A stretch of 9,193 nt of DNA. It comes from Candidatus Altarchaeum sp. CG2_30_32_3053. GTDB lineage: Archaea; Altiarchaeota; Altiarchaeia; Altiarchaeales; Altiarchaeaceae. Each line of letters begins with the position of its first letter. The stretch's first letter is position 1. The notes under the pieces are model-generated. The model searched no databases and was not told where the DNA came from. It saw only the letters and a list, made by a program, of their open reading frames with translations. This document shows positions 4,587-9,193 of the stretch, piece after piece. Location: contig MNZY01000228.1 in assembly GCA_001873845.1 (NCBI GenBank), positions 1 through 9,193 on the forward strand. The letters run 5' to 3'. Made by a program: the position numbers and the translations under genes.

Positions 4587-6094
4587 GTTTAATGGGGTTA
4601 ATAATATTGATGTTTGCTTTACCGTCTGTTTCCGCCAGCATATATTCTGATATTAGATATCTTTCTGTATCTCCAGATCCAGTTGCAGCAGGAGGAACTT
4701 TAACAGTTAGTTATCAAGTGCTTGGAACTGGTGGAAGTTATCCTTACGAAACACAAACACTTTATATTGACGGTGTTCAAAAAGCGTGCTATCATGATAA
4801 TATAGCAGACAATTCATGGTCATCAAAGACACGATATATTACAGCACCAACGAGTTCTATGCAACATAATGTTAAGGTTATGGTTTACGGTTGCGAAAGT
4901 TCTACAGGATGTTGTGGATCTTGGGATGATTATGAGATTAAAAGTTTTACTGTTTCAGGAGGAACTACAACTACATGTAATTCCAGATCAACAAGTACTG
5001 ATACCTCAACTATTTATCCAACAACGAACTGGCAGACTGTTAGTGGCTCTTTAAGTTCTGGCACAGATACAAAAAGATATAAAGTAACTGTTTCAACTTC
5101 TGGACAGCATGAATTTTCTCTTTGCTCATCAGACGGTGGAAGTTGCAATTATGATTCCTATCTTTGTTTGTTTGACAGTAATGGAAATCCAGCTACATCT
5201 AATGACGACTATTGCGGACTTGCTTCAAAAATAACATATAATTTGGCTATAGGAACATATTATGTTCAGGTCTCTGGATATAGTAGTAATTATGGAACAT
5301 ATACATTAGCTTATAAAAAAACCTGCCCAAATGCATTTTTTGATGATTTTAATTTTCTAAACACAACTAGATGGAAAGAAGACAATAACATAGACTGTTC
5401 TAATCCAGATACTACTAAAACCTATTGTAAGATTGAGTCACCAGGTGTTAAATTTACAGTTCCGCAAGGTTATGCAGGGCTCAGGGTCGAGATAATATCT
5501 CCTCCTTTAGATGAACTAATTTACTATTATGGCAATTATGAAGCGCGATTTAAAGCTGCTACAGGCAATGCTGATGAGCACTTAATATCTGCATTTTGGA
5601 CATCTAATCGTAATACAGATAACCCATACAGTGAAATAGATTTTGAATTCCTGGGTGAGGAAATAGACACGGTACATATGGCCATACATAAAAGTGCAGA
5701 TGAAAATGCAAAAGACACTATTTTTAGAGTGTTTAATATGCGTACTGGGACACAAGAAACATGTATATACAATCCTCTTTTGAATTGTACTAAATATGTC
5801 AACTGTGAGCAACACTGCAAACCGTATCAAATCCCCCAAAACATTCCTTGTGATCAAGCATTTAGAATAGATAACTATCACAATTATAAATTTGAATGGC
5901 GTTCAAATTATGTGGACTTTTTTGTCGACAACATAAGAGTGTGGAATATGAATGATAACCAATATGTTCCGGCCAGTTCTGTAAGATATAAATATATATT
6001 TAACTTATGGCAGCATAATTGGGGAGGAAACGCGCCTCAACCTGTGGACTATGATAGATCTATGGTAGTAGATTGGGCTAAATATGAATGTTGA
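4583..6094 (+). CDS. Secreted GH16-family glycoside hydrolase with Ig-like and PPC-like domains
   Basis: A 503-residue exported enzyme, numbered here from TTG 4583; ATG 4592 is an alternative. Residues 1-19 are a hydrophobic signal sequence ending VSAS but without the usual lysine or arginine. Residues ~21-125 look Ig-like. Residues ~136-245 match a prepeptidase C-terminal (PPC) domain (SGSLSSGTDTKRYKVTV... and IGTYYVQVSGYSSNYGTYTLAY). Residues ~250-503 are a complete GH16 jelly roll: FDDFNFLNTTRW, YGNYEARFKAATGNADEHLISAFW, the active site SEIDFEFLG (E351 nucleophile, D353, E355 acid/base), HNYKFEWRSNYVDFFVDNIRVW, FNLWQHNWGG and MVVDWAKYEC. ExDxE spacing places it with lichenases and xyloglucan endotransglycosylases rather than laminarinases (ExDxxE). 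A cysteine-bearing insert (C394, C402, C408, C412, C423) suggests disulfides. The gene overlaps the next by 11 bp if that one starts at 6084. It is GC-richer than its neighbours. The exact substrate is unknown. Confidence 0.9.
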   Translation: MSLMGLIILMFALPSVSASIYSDIRYLSVSPDPVAAGGTLTVSYQVLGTGGSYPYETQTLYIDGVQKACYHDNIADNSWSSKTRYITAPTSSMQHNVKVMVYGCESSTGCCGSWDDYEIKSFTVSGGTTTTCNSRSTSTDTSTIYPTTNWQTVSGSLSSGTDTKRYKVTVSTSGQHEFSLCSSDGGSCNYDSYLCLFDSNGNPATSNDDYCGLASKITYNLAIGTYYVQVSGYSSNYGTYTLAYKKTCPNAFFDDFNFLNTTRWKEDNNIDCSNPDTTKTYCKIESPGVKFTVPQGYAGLRVEIISPPLDELIYYYGNYEARFKAATGNADEHLISAFWTSNRNTDNPYSEIDFEFLGEEIDTVHMAIHKSADENAKDTIFRVFNMRTGTQETCIYNPLLNCTKYVNCEQHCKPYQIPQNIPCDQAFRIDNYHNYKFEWRSNYVDFFVDNIRVWNMNDNQYVPASSVRYKYIFNLWQHNWGGNAPQPVDYDRSMVVDWAKYEC

Positions 6095-7697
6095 TAAAAT
6101 GATAAAAAAATTTTTAGTACTAATAGGATTTTTATTTATGATACTTGCTATTCAAGAAATAAACGCAGAAATATGTGAATGTAATTCCTGTGAAGATTGT
6201 ACCAAAAAGTTAAATGATGCTTCCTGTACAGAAGTTTATCTTTCAAAGAATATTTCTGCTGAAAGAGGTTGTATTAGCAGTAAAGGCATTAGTAATAAGA
6301 TTCTTGATTGTAAAGGCCATATCGTTGATGCGACATTTCATGCTCCAGGAATTTATTTAAATAATCTTATAAATGTTACCGTAACTAATTGTGTGCTCAA
6401 CTCATCCAATATATACTTATATAATTCTCATTACTGTGTTATTAAAAATAATACGATTTATGGATATATTGACGTCTATGGAAGCTCAAACAATAAAATA
6501 AAGTATAATTATATCCTTAATAGTCATGGAGAAGGTATTACAATCCAAGGTTCAAGCAAAAATTTTATAAGTGATAATAAAATTCACAACCATTCTGGTT
6601 ATGGAGTACATATAGGAGTAGAACCCGAATGGAGGGGGGGTGGATATTTGTCTACTGAAAATATATTATTTAATAATGAAATAACTATGAACCAAGTAGG
6701 CATTTTAGTCAGACCAGATACAAATAACACTGTGATAGATTCAAATAAAATATGTTGGAATCTTGAGGGGGATATAATAGTTAAATCTAATTATTCCATC
6801 GTAAATTTAAAAGATAACATTTGTGGTGATTCAAAAAAGTGTAAAAAATGCGATGAACAAATATTAAATTGCAACTGTTCATCTTGTATTGAATGTAAAA
6901 TAAAGCTAATTGATCCAAGATGTAAGGAAGTTACATTAATATCTAATATAACTCAGTATGTGCCTGCATTCAGGCAATGTATTTCTTTCAATGGCAGTAA
7001 CAAAATATTTAATTGCGATATGCATTCCATAATACAATCTGATGTTCATAGAGGAGGGACAGGAATTGTATACAATAACAAAAATAACACCATAATGAAT
7101 TGTATTGTCAAGAACTTTTCAGATGGAATAGTTATAGAAGGAGATAATTGTAAGTTGATTAATAATATTATTGAGAACAACAGATATGGAATTATGGTCC
7201 GTGGCAATGGGTTTATAATTAACAATACTATTCTTTCAAATAGTCATGGAATAGAAATAGAAGGAAATGCAACAATTTTGAATAACAAAATTTTGTCAAG
7301 TGAAGAGGAGGGAATCCATCTCGCTCGTTCAACTTCAGTTATATCAAAAAATTTTATTACTAATTCAATAGTAGGAATTAACTCTACGCTATCTAACATA
7401 GAAATGAATTCAAATGTTGTTTGCAACAACAATGAAATTGATCTCTATTCTGAAAATTGGCAGAATTCAACAGGAGTAAATAATACTTGTGACAACCCAG
7501 ATGGATGGGACGATGAGGAAAAAGAAGGATGCACATACAAATGTGGCGAACAAAAACTAACAGAAAAGCCATCAAAACTCCCAGAAAAACCTCCATATCA
7601 AGAACCAAACTACAACAATTACATAATCATAACAATAATTTTAATTACAATTCTACTAACTGTATTTGTAATCTGGTATAAAAAATTTAAAAAATAA
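6084..7697 (+). CDS. Membrane-anchored cysteine-rich right-handed beta-helix surface protein
   Basis: A 537-residue protein from ATG 6084; ATG 6099 (MIKKFLVLIGFLF), four bases after the GH16 stop, is an equally good start and gives a classic signal peptide ending at INA-28. Two homologous modules follow. Each opens with C-x-C-x-x-C-x-x-C...KL.D..C.EV.L..NI (31-57 and 263-289), a further pair of cysteines and an 'NKI..C..H.I' strand, then parallel beta-helix (PbH1/NosD-like) coils rich in G-I/V-x-I and N ladders (about 85-245 and 320-455). Then come NNTCDNPDGW..., a proline/lysine linker (492-509), one membrane span (about 512-532) and a KKFKK cytoplasmic tail, i.e. type I surface anchoring. 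It has seventeen N-x-S/T sequons. Beta-helix proteins of this kind bind or cleave polysaccharides, but no catalytic residues can be assigned. Translational coupling with GH16 is likely. Confidence 0.85.
   Translation: MNVDKMIKKFLVLIGFLFMILAIQEINAEICECNSCEDCTKKLNDASCTEVYLSKNISAERGCISSKGISNKILDCKGHIVDATFHAPGIYLNNLINVTVTNCVLNSSNIYLYNSHYCVIKNNTIYGYIDVYGSSNNKIKYNYILNSHGEGITIQGSSKNFISDNKIHNHSGYGVHIGVEPEWRGGGYLSTENILFNNEITMNQVGILVRPDTNNTVIDSNKICWNLEGDIIVKSNYSIVNLKDNICGDSKKCKKCDEQILNCNCSSCIECKIKLIDPRCKEVTLISNITQYVPAFRQCISFNGSNKIFNCDMHSIIQSDVHRGGTGIVYNNKNNTIMNCIVKNFSDGIVIEGDNCKLINNIIENNRYGIMVRGNGFIINNTILSNSHGIEIEGNATILNNKILSSEEEGIHLARSTSVISKNFITNSIVGINSTLSNIEMNSNVVCNNNEIDLYSENWQNSTGVNNTCDNPDGWDDEEKEGCTYKCGEQKLTEKPSKLPEKPPYQEPNYNNYIIITIILITILLTVFVIWYKKFKK
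6634..6640 (+). repeat. Run of seven G in the beta-helix gene
   Basis: A G7 homopolymer encodes part of R184-G185-G186 in a loop of the first beta-helix module, in a gene of roughly 27% GC. Gain or loss of one G would truncate the protein before its membrane anchor. Poly-G runs of this length are a classic contingency-locus sign in bacterial surface genes; the same role here is inferred. Confidence 0.7.
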
Positions 7698-7713
7698 AAT
7701 ATAAACTGTCACT

Positions 7714-9193
7714 ATGAAAAGTAAAATTTTAATATTTGTGGCTGTTCTTATATCTTTAACGATTATAGGGACAATCCAAGCAGAACCCATTCATGACTAT
7801 GGAAATTATTCTGTAAAAGATAATATTACAATATCAGCATGCATTAGTGTAAATGTAGATATTCTTTATGCGAACATAACAAAACCTGACAACATAAGCA
7901 AAATTATGACACTTTCTTGCAGTGGTACAGGTTATTGTCCTCAATCTTGGATTTACTGTATAGGGATATTTACAAATTCAAATGTTTCTGGAATTTATAA
8001 TGTGAGTTTTTATAGTGATCGGTATGAATTGAGCACTTCATTTAGAGGATTCTTTACTGTTTTTGAAGGAACATTTTTGAATGTTTCTTATCCTTTAAAC
8101 AATACGATAAAAAATAATAGAACTATAATAATCAAAGGATTGACAAATGGAACAAATGTTAGCATAATTAAAGGCAATGTGAATTTTTATGTGAAGGTAA
8201 TAAATGAAACATTTACATTTCCTTTAAATCTAACAGAAGGAGAAAATAAAATTAATGTCACCTCTTATGGGCAATATAAATATGTAAATTCAACTATCTT
8301 AAAAATAATTTTAGATACAATTCCACCAGAAATTAAATGGATAAATTACAGCAACAGTATTAGAATTTCAAGAGAATTTAAGTTTGCTTTAAATGTAAGT
8401 GATAATATAAACATTTCTTCTGTTTCTGTAAAGAAAATTCATAACAATGAAGAAATTAACAATGCAATTTATTTTGAAAATGGTTTTTATGTGATTCCAA
8501 TACAGGAATATGGAATAGGAGATTATTTATTAAAGGTTAAAGCATGTGATTTAGCAGGAAATTGTAATGAAAGTTCTTTTAGTTATTATGTTTATAAAGA
8601 GTATGAAGAAGAACCTAAAGATAAAGAAAATTTGCCATCAGTTAATGTTACAAATGAAACAAATGAAACAAGCATTAGCGAATTTTCATTGAAGATCATA
8701 GGTGATGAAGGAAACACCATCGGTGTTGTGAATTTTAATACAACTGACAAATCCTTTAATGCAACGCATTTGAGATTTATAAATGGAATAATATTCTATG
8801 AATCTGAAAGTGGTGGAAGAAAATTGCTTAATGGAAGTGTAATTATAAAATTTTGGAACAATAATGGGAGGGGTTGGACAAAAAATGAAACGAAATTTGA
8901 TGTTAGCAATGGAAAAGTAGAAGAGAATATTAAAGAAATATTAGAAGGAGTTTCTGAGGAAAGAAAAAAAGAATTAAAAAGAGATGAAAATGTTGGAACA
9001 ATCGAACCGCCAATAAATCAACCAGAAAAATTAAAAATAAAAATTCCTGAAAATTTGATAAAAAATGAAAATTATGAAACAGAAGTTAGGGATAAAGATG
9101 GAAATTTGATAAAGAACGGAATTGCAGAAATAACATTACCTAATGGAGAGAAAATTAAAGTTAAGACAGATGAAGAAGGAAGGGTAAAGCTAA
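7714..9193 (+). CDS. Sequon-rich Ig-like surface protein (3' end outside window)
   Basis: An open frame of 493 codons from ATG 7714, 16 bp after the beta-helix gene, running past the window edge without a stop. Residues 1-23 are a signal peptide (MKSKILIF...IGTIQA, cleavage after A23). The ectodomain is a series of beta-sandwich-like segments. The clearest, about residues 206-295, has the bacterial Ig-like pattern DTIPPEIKW...FALNVSDN.NISSVSV... then YLLKVKACDLAGNC..SSFSYYV. Twenty-six N-x-S/T sequons occur within the first 391 residues and none in the last ~100, where a charged, helical-looking stretch (EENIKEILEGVSEERKKEL) leads to a domain reading VRDKDGNLIKNGIAEITLPNG, typical of Ig-like or carboxypeptidase-regulatory-like repeats. 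It is probably a glycosylated surface or adhesion protein of the same operon. No enzymatic motif is seen. A membrane anchor or sorting signal may lie beyond the window. Confidence 0.85.
   Translation, partial: MKSKILIFVAVLISLTIIGTIQAEPIHDYGNYSVKDNITISACISVNVDILYANITKPDNISKIMTLSCSGTGYCPQSWIYCIGIFTNSNVSGIYNVSFYSDRYELSTSFRGFFTVFEGTFLNVSYPLNNTIKNNRTIIIKGLTNGTNVSIIKGNVNFYVKVINETFTFPLNLTEGENKINVTSYGQYKYVNSTILKIILDTIPPEIKWINYSNSIRISREFKFALNVSDNINISSVSVKKIHNNEEINNAIYFENGFYVIPIQEYGIGDYLLKVKACDLAGNCNESSFSYYVYKEYEEEPKDKENLPSVNVTNETNETSISEFSLKIIGDEGNTIGVVNFNTTDKSFNATHLRFINGIIFYESESGGRKLLNGSVIIKFWNNNGRGWTKNETKFDVSNGKVEENIKEILEGVSEERKKELKRDENVGTIEPPINQPEKLKIKIPENLIKNENYETEVRDKDGNLIKNGIAEITLPNGEKIKVKTDEEGRVKL

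Noticed and set aside
5536..5881. Two minus-strand open frames within the GH16 gene
   Set aside because: They lie opposite the GH16 catalytic core with its full motif set and have no independent support.
7244..7608. Two minus-strand open frames within the beta-helix gene
   Set aside because: They are antisense to repeat coils and the linker of a well-supported protein, with no start context.

Overview
The window reads as a fragment of an AT-rich archaeal genome, most likely a DPANN-type or similar small-genome lineage. The evidence is indirect. No gene start is preceded by a Shine-Dalgarno sequence, several starts have a TATA-like element about 25-30 bases upstream (a leaderless arrangement), there is an archaeal-style SAM hydroxide adenosyltransferase, and the right half encodes sequon-rich secreted proteins of the NosD/beta-helix and Ig-like types. 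No rRNA, tRNA or universal marker is present, so the phylum is an inference. Stop codons are standard.

Left part (1-1560): a gene-free end holds two tandem ~51-bp units, each able to fold into two adjacent hairpins, followed by a GC-richer stretch with nested inverted repeats. A small winged-helix protein (minus strand) is divergent from a SAM hydroxide adenosyltransferase (plus strand). Their shared 128-bp promoter region carries short tandem repeats of 13 and 14 bp.

Middle (1561-4490): a Pif1-family SF1B helicase (minus strand) carries a C-terminal WYL domain and a four-copy 18-residue charged repeat inserted in a loop. Behind its promoter lie the remains of a gene (3452-4019, minus strand) whose coding-like segments are separated by frameshifts and an in-frame stop. 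About 470 bp of AT-rich DNA follows without a convincing gene but with short inverted repeats.

Right part (4491-9193): a tightly packed plus-strand cluster of three exported proteins. The first is a multi-domain GH16 glycoside hydrolase (Ig-like, PPC-like and GH16 domains) with an EIDFE active site. The second is a membrane-anchored, cysteine-rich, duplicated right-handed beta-helix protein. The third is a sequon-rich Ig-like surface protein that runs off the window. Together they look like a cell-surface carbohydrate-processing or adhesion module. Two short slippage-prone tracts fall where a change in length would switch expression: (GA)4(TA)6 at the 5' end of the GH16 gene, and a run of seven G inside the beta-helix gene. 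This makes phase-variable surface display the most interesting hypothesis here. The GH16 gene also has a higher GC content, fewer AAATTT words and far fewer N-glycosylation sequons than its neighbours, which suggests it was acquired horizontally.
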